A stretch of 64,000 bases of DNA. Origin: Duganella sp. CF402. Its GTDB lineage: Bacteria > Pseudomonadota > Gammaproteobacteria > Burkholderiales > Burkholderiaceae_D. Numbering within the stretch: position 1 is the first letter of the stretch; every line of letters starts with the position of its first letter. A program made the position numbers and the translations under genes. Shown here one piece after another: positions 1-8,655 of this stretch. Under the pieces are notes generated by a model. The model did not search any database. It saw only the letters and a list, made by a program, of their open reading frames with translations, and had not been told where the DNA came from. The stretch is from the NCBI RefSeq assembly GCF_900109645.1, contig NZ_FOBG01000002.1:248001-312000 (forward strand), in the 5' to 3' direction.

Positions 1-140
1 GTGAGAGAGATTATCGAGCTGCATGATTGTGCAAATTTCCTGTTCAAACCATGCAGATGAACGCGCTTGTTACCTGCATACCGTGGGAATTATAGTGCAA
101 CGGCAGATAACAATCCGTTTATCCTCACCCAGGAGTTCCC

Positions 141-1211
141 ATGTTTAAAGCCCACGGCTATGCCGCCCACGACCAGCATTCCCACCTCGTCCCCTTCAGC
201 TTTGAGCGCCGCGCACCGGGCCTCAACGACGTGGTGATCGAGATCCTCTACTCCGGCGTTTGCCACTCCGACTTGCACCAGGCGCGCGACGACTGGGGCG
301 GCTCGATCTACCCGATGGTGCCGGGCCATGAAATCATCGGCCGCGTGACGCAGGTCGGCAGCGGCGTACACAAATTCAAGGTCGGCGATCTGGCCGGGGT
401 CGGCTGCCTGGTGGACTCCTGCCGCCACTGCTCGGCCTGCGACGAAGACCTCGAGCAATACTGCGAGCACGGCCCGACCGTCACCTACAACGGCCGCGAA
501 CGCGAAACCGGCGCGCCAACCTACGGTGGATATTCCGACATCATCGTGGTGGACGAACACTTCGTGGTGAAGGTCTCGGACAAGCTCGACCTGAAAGCGG
601 TAGCGCCGCTGCTGTGCGCCGGCATCACCACCTACTCGCCGCTGCGTCACTGGAAAGTTGGTCCGGGCCACAAGGTCGGCGTGATCGGCTTGGGCGGCCT
701 CGGCCACATGGGCGTGAAATTCGCCAAGGCGATGGGCGCGCAAGTGGTGATGATCACCACCTCGCCGGACAAGGGCAAGGACGCACAACGCCTCGGCGCC
801 GACGAAGTGCTGCTGTCCACCGATGCCGACGCCATGAAGGCGCACGCCAACAGCTTCGACTTCCTGCTCAACACCATCCCGGTGCCGCACGACATCAACC
901 CGTACCTGGTGCTGCTGCGCCGCGACCGCACAATGGCGATGGTGGGCGTGCTGACCGAACTCGATCCGCCGCCGGCCGGCGTCAACCTGATCCTCGGCCG
1001 CAAATCGGTGGCCGGCTCGGCTATCGGCGGCCTCAAGGAAACCCAGGAGATGATGGACTTTTGCGCGGAACACAACATCGTCAGCGATGTCGAGATGATC
1101 GCCATCCAGGACATCAACCAGGCGTACGAGCGTCTGGTCAAGAACGATGTGAAGTACCGCTTCGTGATCGATATGGCTACCCTGAAAGCGGGCGAGGCGC
1201 ACATGAGCTAG
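141..1211 (+). CDS. Zinc-dependent NAD(P)-linked alcohol dehydrogenase, CAD/YahK type
   Basis: A 356-aa medium-chain dehydrogenase that probably interconverts aldehydes and primary alcohols with NAD(P)H in the cytoplasm. Catalytic zinc ligands are visible as Cys41 (GVCHSD), His63-Glu64 (PGHE) and Cys159. The structural-zinc cysteines are Cys94, Cys97, Cys100 and Cys108. A GLGGLG nucleotide-binding loop lies at 183-188. The length is normal for the cinnamyl-alcohol-dehydrogenase/YahK branch. The start is supported by CCAGGAG just upstream. The gene stands alone before a separate diguanylate-cyclase gene. Substrate cannot be read from sequence. Confidence 0.93.
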   Translation: MFKAHGYAAHDQHSHLVPFSFERRAPGLNDVVIEILYSGVCHSDLHQARDDWGGSIYPMVPGHEIIGRVTQVGSGVHKFKVGDLAGVGCLVDSCRHCSACDEDLEQYCEHGPTVTYNGRERETGAPTYGGYSDIIVVDEHFVVKVSDKLDLKAVAPLLCAGITTYSPLRHWKVGPGHKVGVIGLGGLGHMGVKFAKAMGAQVVMITTSPDKGKDAQRLGADEVLLSTDADAMKAHANSFDFLLNTIPVPHDINPYLVLLRRDRTMAMVGVLTELDPPPAGVNLILGRKSVAGSAIGGLKETQEMMDFCAEHNIVSDVEMIAIQDINQAYERLVKNDVKYRFVIDMATLKAGEAHMS

Positions 1212-1278
1212 CCGTGCGACAAAGTTTTGCTGGCTTGGCTAATATCAGAGCGAGATCATCTTTGACGAGGCCCGACCG

Positions 1279-3735
1279 ATGGACAGGCTTCCACAGCCAG
1301 CATACAGCCGCGCTCCCGAACGCCAGCGCAGCCAGCACGCGCGGGGACGGCGGCCCGGCCCGGACTTCGAACAGCAGTTCGGGCGCAGCCCGTATTTTGC
1401 CTTCACCATCGACGAGGCCGGCCACGTGCTGGCCTTCAACGAGCATGCTGCCAACCTGCTCGGCCCGCTATCACCGCAGCTCCCGGCCAGCGCCCTGTTT
1501 GCCGGCTGGGTGTTGCCGATGCTGCAAAACGAGGCCCTGCCGACGGCGCGCATGCGCGGCTACTGGCGCAGCGAGGTGGCGCTGGCCGGCCGCGACGGCC
1601 GGCAGCACCCGGTCAGCCAGACCATCGAATGGCGGCCGGCCGACCAGCCGCCCTGCTTCCTGTGCCTGGCCTATCCGCTTGACGATTACGACGTCTACGA
1701 ATCGCGCCTGCGCTTCAAGTACCTGTTCGAAGCCCATCCGCAGCCGATGTGGGTGTACGACCTGGAGACGCTGCGCTTCCTGGTGGTGAACGCCGCCGCC
1801 GTGGCCCAGTACGGCTACACCGAAGCCGAATTCCTGCAACTGACCATCCGCGACATTCGCCCGCCTGATCAATGGGAACGGCTGCAACGCAACCTGGCGG
1901 CAGCGCCGGCCAAAGGCGCCGAGCAGGCCGGCCTCTGGACCCACATCCGGCGCGACGGCAGCCGCCTGCAGGTGGAAATTTCATCGCATTCGGTCACGCT
2001 GTCCGGCCGCCCGGCACGGCTGGTGTTTGCCCATGACGTCACCGAGCGCCAGCAACTGAAACTGGCGCTGCAGCTGCGCAGCCAGGCGCTGGAAGCCAGC
2101 GTCAATGCCATCGTCATCACCTCGCACGCGTCCGAAGGCGACTTGATCGAGTACGCCAACCCGGCCTTTGCGCGCCTGTTCGGCCATGCGCCCGCCGCCC
2201 TGCCCGGCCAGCGGCTGGAGTCGCTGCTGGGCTTGCAGGCACAGGACGAGCAGCACCAGCCGCTGGCCGCCGCCCTGCAGGCGCAACAGGAAGCCACGCT
2301 GCTGCTGCGCACGCGCCACCGCGACGGCGCCCAGCTGTGGACCCAGCTGCACGTGGCGCCGGTGCACGCAGCCGAAGGTGACATCGGCCACCACGTGTGC
2401 GTGCTGACCGACATGACCGCCATCATGGACTACCAGGCCCAGCTTGAACACCAGGCCAACCACGACGCCCTCACCGGCCTGCCCAATCGCGCCCTGCTCA
2501 GCGACCGCATGGCGCAGGCGGTCACTTTCTCGCAGCGCTTCAAGCACAGCCTGTGGCTGGTGTTTATCGGCCTCGACAACTTCAAGCTCATCAACGACAA
2601 CCTCGGCCACCAGTTCGGCGACGAACTGCTGTGCGCGATCGCCGGCCGCCTGTGCGCCTGCGCCAGCGAAGGCGACACCGTGGCGCGGCTGGGCGGCGAT
2701 GAATTCGTACTGTTGCTGCCGGTCGCCAACCAGCGGCCGATGTCCAGCGTCTTGCAGCTGGTGCAGGAAGCGGTGGCGTCGCCGGTGACGCTCGGGCAGC
2801 AAGTGGTGACGGTGACCTGCAGCATCGGCGTCAGCATTTACCCGGCCGATGGCAGCGAGCCGGAACAGCTGCTCAAGCATGCCGACATCGCCCTGTACCG
2901 CGCCAAGGAAGCCGGCCGCAACCAGGTGCAATTTTACGAGGCGGCCATGCACGCGCGCATCGCCGAGCGCGCGCTGATCGAATCGGAATTGCGCCATGCG
3001 CTGGCGCGCGGGCAACTGAGCCTGGTCTATCAACCGAAGCTCGACCTGCACAGCGACACTGTGACCGGCATGGAAGCGCTGGTGCGCTGGCAGCATCCGA
3101 CGCTGGGCATGGTGCCGCCGATGCGCTTCATCGGCGTGGCCGAGGAAACCGGCCTGATCGTCCCCATTGGCCGCTGGGTGCTGCGCACCGCCTGCGCCCA
3201 GGCCAAGGCATGGCAGGACGCCGGCCTGCCGCCGCTGCGGGTGGCGGTCAACCTGTCGGCGCGCCAGTTCCGTGACCAGTCGCTGCTGGACGAAGTGCGC
3301 GCCGCGCTCGGGGATAGCGGACTGGACGCCCAGTACCTGGAACTCGAGCTGACCGAAAGCCTGATGATGCACAACGTCGACGAAGCGGTGGCGCTGGTGC
3401 ACAAGCTCAAGCAGCTCGGCATCGCGCTATCGATCGATGATTTCGGCACCGGCTATTCCAGCCTGGCCTACCTCAAGCAGTTCCCGGTCGACTATCTGAA
3501 GATCGACAAATCCTTCACGCGCGACATGCTGGATGAGCCCAAGGTGGCGGCCATCGTGCGCTCGGTGATCGCGCTGGGCCAGAGCCTGGGCTTCAAGATC
3601 ATCGCGGAAGGCGTGGAGACGGCGGACCAGCTGGCCTACCTGCGCCAGCACCAGTGCGACGAAATGCAGGGCTACTACTTCAGCCGTCCGCTCACGCCGG
3701 AAGCGTTTGCCGACAAGCTGCGCCACGCGTCCTAG
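1279..3735 (+). CDS. PAS-PAS-PAS-GGDEF-EAL cyclic-di-GMP signalling protein
   Basis: An 818-aa soluble protein without a membrane segment. Three PAS-like sensor regions occupy roughly residues 30-385. A GGDEF domain (about 395-555) carries an intact RLGGDEF motif, and an EAL domain (about 570-815) carries MEALVRW, NLSARQF and DDFGTGYSS. Both catalytic signatures are intact, so it could synthesise or degrade c-di-GMP. The allosteric I-site is absent: the position that would be RxxD reads SEGD. In such composite proteins the EAL activity often dominates, but that is inference here. The ATG follows an ACGAGG-type ribosome site. The PAS ligands are unknown. Confidence 0.93.
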   Translation: MDRLPQPAYSRAPERQRSQHARGRRPGPDFEQQFGRSPYFAFTIDEAGHVLAFNEHAANLLGPLSPQLPASALFAGWVLPMLQNEALPTARMRGYWRSEVALAGRDGRQHPVSQTIEWRPADQPPCFLCLAYPLDDYDVYESRLRFKYLFEAHPQPMWVYDLETLRFLVVNAAAVAQYGYTEAEFLQLTIRDIRPPDQWERLQRNLAAAPAKGAEQAGLWTHIRRDGSRLQVEISSHSVTLSGRPARLVFAHDVTERQQLKLALQLRSQALEASVNAIVITSHASEGDLIEYANPAFARLFGHAPAALPGQRLESLLGLQAQDEQHQPLAAALQAQQEATLLLRTRHRDGAQLWTQLHVAPVHAAEGDIGHHVCVLTDMTAIMDYQAQLEHQANHDALTGLPNRALLSDRMAQAVTFSQRFKHSLWLVFIGLDNFKLINDNLGHQFGDELLCAIAGRLCACASEGDTVARLGGDEFVLLLPVANQRPMSSVLQLVQEAVASPVTLGQQVVTVTCSIGVSIYPADGSEPEQLLKHADIALYRAKEAGRNQVQFYEAAMHARIAERALIESELRHALARGQLSLVYQPKLDLHSDTVTGMEALVRWQHPTLGMVPPMRFIGVAEETGLIVPIGRWVLRTACAQAKAWQDAGLPPLRVAVNLSARQFRDQSLLDEVRAALGDSGLDAQYLELELTESLMMHNVDEAVALVHKLKQLGIALSIDDFGTGYSSLAYLKQFPVDYLKIDKSFTRDMLDEPKVAAIVRSVIALGQSLGFKIIAEGVETADQLAYLRQHQCDEMQGYYFSRPLTPEAFADKLRHAS

Positions 3736-4979
3736 CGCTCGGCCTGCCCCAGCGGCGCCAGCGTGCGCAGCCGCAGGGCGACCAGCAGCGCCAGCCCCAG
3801 CGCGCCGGCCAGCACCGCCACCACGCCGGGCCAGCCAGCGCGGCCCCACATCACGCCGGTAGCCGAACCGATCACGCTGGAACCGAGGTAGTAGAAGAAC
3901 AGGTACAGGGCCGAGGCCAGCGCCTTGTTGCTGGTGGCGCGGCGGCCGACCCAGCTGCTGGCCACCGAGTGCGTGGCAAAGAAGCCGTAGGTGAAGATCG
4001 CCACACCGGCCAGGATCAGCGGCAGCCAGTTCGACAGCGTCAACAGCAGGCCGGTGAGCATGATCAGCGCCATCAGCCACAGCACGTTGCGGCGGCCGTA
4101 GCGGTCGGCCAGCTTGCCCGCCCATACCGAGCTGTAGATGCCCAGCAGGTAGAAGAACGACACCGCGCCCACCAGGCTCTGGCTCAGGCTGAACGGGCCG
4201 CCCAGCAGGCGGTAGGCGATGTAGTTGTACAGGCTGACAAACGCGCCCATCAGCAGGAACGCCAGTGCGAACAGCCACGGCAAGCCGGCATCCGACAGGT
4301 GCAGCTTGAAGCCCGATGGCAGCCCGCGCCAGCCGCCATGCGCCGGCGCGAAATGGCGCGAGTCCGGCAGGCTGCGCCAGAATTCCACCGCCGCCGCAAT
4401 CCCCGCCACGCCGACCATGCCCAGCGCCAGCCGCCACGACATATGGTCGCTGATCACCGAAGTGATCACCCGCCCCGCCATGCCGCCAAACGCGCTGCCG
4501 CTGATGTACAAGCCCATCGACAGTCCCAGCGACTGCGGTTCGATTTCCTCGCCGAGATAGGCCATCGCAATCGCCGGCATGCCACCGAGCGCCACGCCCA
4601 GCAAGGCGCGCATCACCAGCAGTTGGCCGTAGTTGTGGGCGAAGGCGCACAGCAGGGTCATGACGGCGGCAATCGCCATCGCCGCCACCATCAGCGGCTT
4701 GCGGCCCAGCCGTTCGGAGACGGCGCTGGACGCCACCAGCGACAAGGCCAGCGCCCCGGTCGAGATCGACAGCACCATGCTGCTCTGGGCCGCACTCAGC
4801 GCGAACTCATGCGACAGCAGCGGCATCAAGGGCTGCACGCAGTACAGCAAGGCAAAGGCCGAGAAGCCGCCAAAGAACATGGCGCGGTTGCTGCGTTTGA
4901 ATTCGGGACTTCCGAGGGCAATGCGTGGGGCGGCTGCGGCTAACATGGCTTGCGGTTCCGGAGAGATACGATGACTCAT
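3732..4979 (-). CDS. MFS transporter, YnfM-like (putative efflux)
   Basis: A 415-aa major-facilitator protein with about 12 hydrophobic helices. The loop between helices 2 and 3 carries an SERLGRKPL-type signature, and the central loop carries a second one (DRYGRRN). I chose the MSHRIS start at 4979; an in-frame start at 5030 would add 17 atypical residues and push into the promoter of the neighbouring regulator. The gene diverges from a LysR gene 65 bp away, the same arrangement as ynfM/ynfL in Escherichia coli, so the LysR protein probably controls it. Its 3' end overlaps the stop codon of the upstream gene by 4 bases. Substrate unknown. Confidence 0.88.
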   Translation of the reverse strand: MSHRISPEPQAMLAAAAPRIALGSPEFKRSNRAMFFGGFSAFALLYCVQPLMPLLSHEFALSAAQSSMVLSISTGALALSLVASSAVSERLGRKPLMVAAMAIAAVMTLLCAFAHNYGQLLVMRALLGVALGGMPAIAMAYLGEEIEPQSLGLSMGLYISGSAFGGMAGRVITSVISDHMSWRLALGMVGVAGIAAAVEFWRSLPDSRHFAPAHGGWRGLPSGFKLHLSDAGLPWLFALAFLLMGAFVSLYNYIAYRLLGGPFSLSQSLVGAVSFFYLLGIYSSVWAGKLADRYGRRNVLWLMALIMLTGLLLTLSNWLPLILAGVAIFTYGFFATHSVASSWVGRRATSNKALASALYLFFYYLGSSVIGSATGVMWGRAGWPGVVAVLAGALGLALLVALRLRTLAPLGQAER

Positions 4980-5044
4980 CTTAGGATTGCCACAGTAAGC
5001 TGTCCAATATATATTTAAACCGTCAGTCATACTTTTTAAAGATA

Positions 5045-5956
5045 ATGGAATTACGCCACCTGCGTTACTTCGTTGCCGTTGCCGAAGAGCTAAGCTTTAC
5101 CCGCGCGGCCGAACGCCTGCACATCGGCCAGCCGCCGCTCAGCCACCAGATCCAGCAGCTGGAAGCCGAAGTGGGCGCTCAGTTACTGGAACGGAGCAAG
5201 CGCTGGGTGCGACTCACCGAAGCGGGCAAGCTGTTCCTCGATGATGCGCGCCGCGTGCTGGCGCTGTCCGAGCAGGCGATGCAGACCGCGCGCCGGGCTG
5301 AGCGCGGCGAAGCCGGCGAGCTGCGTGTGGGCTTCACCTTTTCGACGCCGTTGACGCCACTGTTTGCAGCCGTGATCAACCGCTACCGCCAGCAGTATCC
5401 GGGCGTGCAGCTGACTTTGCAGGAGATGTCAACCGTCGGCCAGATCGAAGCGCTGGCCGCGCGCGAGCTCGATCTCGGGCTGGTGCGGCCGCCGGAGCTC
5501 ACGCTGCCGGAGTCGGTGGAGTTGACGATTTTACGGCGCGATCCGCTGGTGATGGTGCTGCCGATCCGCCATCCGCTGGCGCAGAAGCAAAGCATCGCCA
5601 TCAACGATTTGAAAGGGGAACCGCTGGTGATGTATCCGGAGAGCGCCGGCACCGGGATTCATCCGCAGATCAATCGCCTGTGCCGGGAAGCCGGTTTCAA
5701 GCCGACCATTGCGATGGAGGCCGGGGAAGCCTCCACCATCATTGGCCTGGTAGCGGCCGGTTGCGGCGTATCGGTGCTGCCGAGTTCCTTCGACATCATC
5801 CGCATGAGCGAGGTGTGCTACCGCCCGCTGGCCGATGCCGAGGCCACCACCGCGCTGTATCTGGCGAAACGCAAGGATGCGATATCACCACTTATCGCCG
5901 CCTTCGTCGCGGTGGCGACCGAAGCAAGCCGTCATTCCGCCCACTGGGCGAAATGA
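5045..5956 (+). CDS. LysR-family transcriptional regulator, YnfL-like
   Basis: A 303-aa LysR-type regulator. The N-terminal winged helix-turn-helix covers residues 1-60 (MELRHLRYFVAVAEE..., PPLSHQIQQLE). The C-terminal part is a periplasmic-binding-protein-like effector domain. It is transcribed away from an MFS gene and most likely regulates that gene and itself from the AT-rich 65-bp gap. The last residues (RHSAHWAK) are encoded inside a REP-like hairpin cluster that has overrun the 3' end of the gene, so the C-terminus is probably not native. The effector is unknown. Confidence 0.92.
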   Translation: MELRHLRYFVAVAEELSFTRAAERLHIGQPPLSHQIQQLEAEVGAQLLERSKRWVRLTEAGKLFLDDARRVLALSEQAMQTARRAERGEAGELRVGFTFSTPLTPLFAAVINRYRQQYPGVQLTLQEMSTVGQIEALAARELDLGLVRPPELTLPESVELTILRRDPLVMVLPIRHPLAQKQSIAINDLKGEPLVMYPESAGTGIHPQINRLCREAGFKPTIAMEAGEASTIIGLVAAGCGVSVLPSSFDIIRMSEVCYRPLADAEATTALYLAKRKDAISPLIAAFVAVATEASRHSAHWAK

Positions 5957-6020
5957 CTCCCGGCGAAGGCCGGGATCCAAGCTGAGCATGCGTTCTATGG
6001 GCTCCGGCCTTCGCCGGAGC
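5931..6020. repeat. REP-like cluster of three hairpins
   Basis: Three consecutive inverted repeats are visible. The first pairs GTCATT (5931-5936) with AATGAC (5952-5957). The second is CCCGGC-GAAG-GCCGGG (5959-5974). The third is GCTCCGGC-CTTC-GCCGGAGC (6001-6020). The cluster begins inside the 3' end of the LysR gene and ends just before the stop codon of the convergent gene at 6026. It resembles dispersed REP/BIME elements in beta- and gammaproteobacteria and may act as a bidirectional terminator or mRNA stabiliser. Confidence 0.7.
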
Positions 6021-6025
6021 GACGG

Positions 6026-6898
6026 TCAGGAGTAGTCCGCGTCCAGCTCGGAACCGGCGTAGTTTTCCAGTTCCGCAAACAGCGTTTTCATCGCCGTGCG
6101 GCCTTTGATGTTTTGCAGCACGGTGCAGTTCTGACGATAGCTGTCGATGCGTTCCAACAGCACCGGATGATGCTGCACCGGCACCTTGGCCAGCAGCGCC
6201 GCCCAGCCAGCCTCGTAGTCCGGCTTGTTCTTGCGCACCGCTTTGACGAAACGCTCGAACTCCTTCTGGCCGGTACGCGCCACGATCATGCCGCCGCCCT
6301 CCACCGCAAAGATGATGGCCAGCGCGATCACGCCTTCCGCGTTCAGGTCGGCATCGCTGACCGGGCCTTCGGTGTTGTGGCGGCGCAGCCAGTTGGCCAG
6401 CCGCACCACCGCCTGCACTTCCTTGCGCTGCTTGAACTGCACCGCATAGCGCGCCGTGCCGTCCCAGTTCTGGTTCGGATCGGTCAGGCAAATGTCGACG
6501 AACTTGTCGCGCAGGCGGCGCGCGGCGTACACCGGATCGGTGTCGTACTCGCCAACCAGCGCATCTTCCGGCATCGCAACCAGGTCCTTGATCATGCGGA
6601 AGCCAAGCTGGAACGCATGCTCGGCGCCCTCGTCGATCAGCAGGTCCAGCGCGGCCAGGTCATCCTCGTCCGGCAGCGCGTGGTCCAGCCCCAGCGACAC
6701 GCAACCGGTGGTCAGCTGCAGCGCCTTCTGGATGCCGTCCGCCGTGCGGTCGTTGGTGAACTTCTCGGCCACCATCGCGGTAATGCCGGTCAGCTCGTCG
6801 GCCAGCGCGTAGGCGGCGTCATCGTCCGGATGGGCCGCCAGTTGCTGGATCGCGCGCGTCAGGCGCGGCAGGGTTTCTACTACGAGTGCTGGCAACAT
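6026..6898 (-). CDS. Uncharacterised acidic protein, last gene of the J-domain operon
   Basis: I do not recognise this 290-aa protein. It has no signal peptide and no membrane segment and looks mostly alpha-helical. Acidic stretches occur (for example PDEDDLAALD and the C-terminal ELDADYS). The run EGVIALAIIFAVEGGGMIVA near residue 200 is hydrophobic but contains charged neighbours, so it is more likely a buried helix than a membrane anchor. It begins 14 bases after the stop of the 258-aa gene and is the fourth gene of a minus-strand operon that starts with a small J-domain protein. Function unknown; the context suggests a link with chaperone action. Confidence 0.8.
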   Translation of the reverse strand: MLPALVVETLPRLTRAIQQLAAHPDDDAAYALADELTGITAMVAEKFTNDRTADGIQKALQLTTGCVSLGLDHALPDEDDLAALDLLIDEGAEHAFQLGFRMIKDLVAMPEDALVGEYDTDPVYAARRLRDKFVDICLTDPNQNWDGTARYAVQFKQRKEVQAVVRLANWLRRHNTEGPVSDADLNAEGVIALAIIFAVEGGGMIVARTGQKEFERFVKAVRKNKPDYEAGWAALLAKVPVQHHPVLLERIDSYRQNCTVLQNIKGRTAMKTLFAELENYAGSELDADYS

Positions 6899-6912
6899 CT
6901 ATCGGCCACCCA

Positions 6913-7689
6913 TCACGAGAAGATGTTGGTGCCGACCGAACGGCGCGAGGTTTTCGCGGCGCGCGTGGACGGTACTTGCTTGCGCAGGCGGTACAGCAGT
7001 TCCTTGGTCGAGCGCTGCAGGATAGTCGGCTCGGCGTCCGGATCGTCCTCGTACTCGGCGTCGGCCAGGTCGGCGCTGTGGCGGAATTCCGGGAACAGCT
7101 CGAACAGCGCGCGGTCCCAGCCGTCTTCCGAGGCCTGCGCCAGCGCGATCGCCACCGGCACGATGTCGCTGTCGGACGAGGTCTGGCCGGTCAGGTACGG
7201 GCCTTTCGAAATCACTTCGCCGGCCACTTCCAGGATTTCCTTCGGCGCCAGCGAGAACAGGATGGCGAAGATGGTGGCGCCGTGGTCGGTGGCCGACGCG
7301 GCCGCCAGCAGTTCGTTGCGGCGCTCTTCGTCGTCGGTGGCAAAGGCCACGCCGTGCACGTGGGCGAACAGCGATTCGGCGATGCGCTCAGGATCGTCCT
7401 CGATCTGGTCGTCCGGCCAGGTGGCGGCGATGAAGGCCAGGCTGTCGGCCCAGGCTTTCGGCGGCACCAGCAAGGTGGTCAGCGACATCTTGCCGCCGTC
7501 AAAGCCGGCCATGTGCAGCGCGGTCACTTGCGGCGGGATGTTGTTGAGCACCTCCACCACGGCCAGGTCGCCGTACTGGTCGGCGGCTTCGGCAAAGGCG
7601 TCCTCGGCGTGGCTCAGCGAGCCGGCCAGCACCAGTTCCGTGACTTGCTTGCTCAGTGCAGGCAGATTGCTCTTGGTGTCATCGGACAT
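6913..7689 (-). CDS. Uncharacterised acidic protein of the J-domain operon
   Basis: An unrecognised 258-aa cytoplasmic protein, predicted largely helical and acidic. It has an acidic segment near residue 210 (EYEDDPDAEP) and a basic C-terminal tail (RAAKTSRRS). There is no signal peptide. It starts two bases after the stop of the 166-aa gene, so the two are probably translationally coupled. The repeated pattern of short amphipathic helices recalls helical-repeat scaffolds, but I see no motif that fixes a family. Confidence 0.8.
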   Translation of the reverse strand: MSDDTKSNLPALSKQVTELVLAGSLSHAEDAFAEAADQYGDLAVVEVLNNIPPQVTALHMAGFDGGKMSLTTLLVPPKAWADSLAFIAATWPDDQIEDDPERIAESLFAHVHGVAFATDDEERRNELLAAASATDHGATIFAILFSLAPKEILEVAGEVISKGPYLTGQTSSDSDIVPVAIALAQASEDGWDRALFELFPEFRHSADLADAEYEDDPDAEPTILQRSTKELLYRLRKQVPSTRAAKTSRRSVGTNIFS

Positions 7690-7691
7690 GC

Positions 7692-8192
7692 TTATTCTCC
7701 ATCCTGGTCGAACATTTGCGCAAAATCGTCGCTCGCGCCATCTTCGTCTTCGATATCGTCGCCGTCGTCGTTGGCCGACAGTTGTTCCAGCGACTGGTCG
7801 TCATCATCCCACTTGCGCGGATTCTTGTGCAGGAAGGCGGTGATGATGGCCTGGCGCGCCAGGTCCGGCATGCTCTGGCCGATCGCCTCGTACATGCGGG
7901 CCGCCTCGTCGCCCTTGCAGGAGGCCATCGCAAACACGCGCGCGGCGTCGCCGAACTCGTAGTCTTCCGCCTCGGCCAGCAAGCCTTTCGGATTGTTGAA
8001 CTCGATGTGGTCGACCAGCGCGAAGGCCAGCATGTTGACGTCTTCGATGCCGCCGCCGTCGGCGTATTCGCCCACCAGCGCGTCAACCATGCGCTGGTAG
8101 TTCTTGCGGTCCGGCGGATCGCCGAGGATGCCTTCGATCTGGCCTTCCAGTTCGCGCGATTGATAGGCAAACTCTGGGTGTACTTTTCTCAT
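7692..8192 (-). CDS. Uncharacterised acidic protein of the J-domain operon
   Basis: An unrecognised 166-aa cytoplasmic protein. The first 125 residues look helical. The C-terminal 40 residues form an extremely acidic low-complexity tail (DDDDQSLEQL, DDGDDIEDEDG) and end in AQMFDQDGE. It lies 37 bp downstream of the J-domain gene and two bases upstream of the 258-aa gene. Such tails are common in chaperone clients, DNA mimics and histone-like binding proteins, but nothing here decides between these. Confidence 0.8.
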   Translation of the reverse strand: MRKVHPEFAYQSRELEGQIEGILGDPPDRKNYQRMVDALVGEYADGGGIEDVNMLAFALVDHIEFNNPKGLLAEAEDYEFGDAARVFAMASCKGDEAARMYEAIGQSMPDLARQAIITAFLHKNPRKWDDDDQSLEQLSANDDGDDIEDEDGASDDFAQMFDQDGE

Positions 8193-8229
8193 TACGAATC
8201 TCTTCTTAATCTTTTCTAAACACAGGGAC

Positions 8230-8523
8230 TTACGCGGCCGGCAACGTGGTGCCGTGCAGCGCGAACACCGAACGCCACAACTGATAGGCTTCCGCCTCCG
8301 CGTCGATGATGATGCGGTGGTTCAGGCTCTGGTTGTATTCCTCGCGCTTGGCCGGGTCCGACAAAACCTCGTAGGCCTTGGTCACGGCCTTGAAGCGCGC
8401 ATCGGCACCGGGCGCGGGATTACGGTCAGGGTGGAAACGCATGGCCAGCGAACGATAGACCTTTTTGATCTCATCTTCGGTGGCGTTCGGCGCGATACCC
8501 AGTGTGTTGTAATAATTTTCCAT
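8230..8523 (-). CDS. Small J-domain (DnaJ-like) co-chaperone
   Basis: A 97-aa protein that is little more than a J domain (residues 1-70) with the diagnostic HPD tripeptide at 31-33 and the flanking helices (YNTLGIAPNAT, FKAVTKAYEVLSDPAKREEYN). It lacks the Gly/Phe, zinc-finger and substrate domains of DnaJ, so it should stimulate an Hsp70 (DnaK) without binding clients in the DnaJ manner. It is the first gene of a four-gene minus-strand operon with three uncharacterised acidic proteins, which may be its targeting partners. It diverges from glnS across a 132-bp gap. Confidence 0.93.
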   Translation of the reverse strand: MENYYNTLGIAPNATEDEIKKVYRSLAMRFHPDRNPAPGADARFKAVTKAYEVLSDPAKREEYNQSLNHRIIIDAEAEAYQLWRSVFALHGTTLPAA

Positions 8524-8655
8524 TTTGGAAACTCCGGGCTATGTTGCGCTGCAAATCAATCGCAAATTAATCGATCATTATACCGTGCCGCCGTATCCCC
8601 ACTGGCAATACGGTAAAATGCAGCAACATAGAACTTTTGCACAGCCAACTTTCAG

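Noticed and set aside
90-1202. A 370-codon open frame on the minus strand across the alcohol dehydrogenase
   Set aside because: It mirrors the strong dehydrogenase gene, is His/Arg/Val-rich low complexity and has no recognisable domain; long antisense frames are common at this GC content.
6113-7843. A 576-codon plus-strand frame across the J-domain operon
   Set aside because: It spans two real minus-strand genes and their gap, and the composition is that of an antisense shadow.
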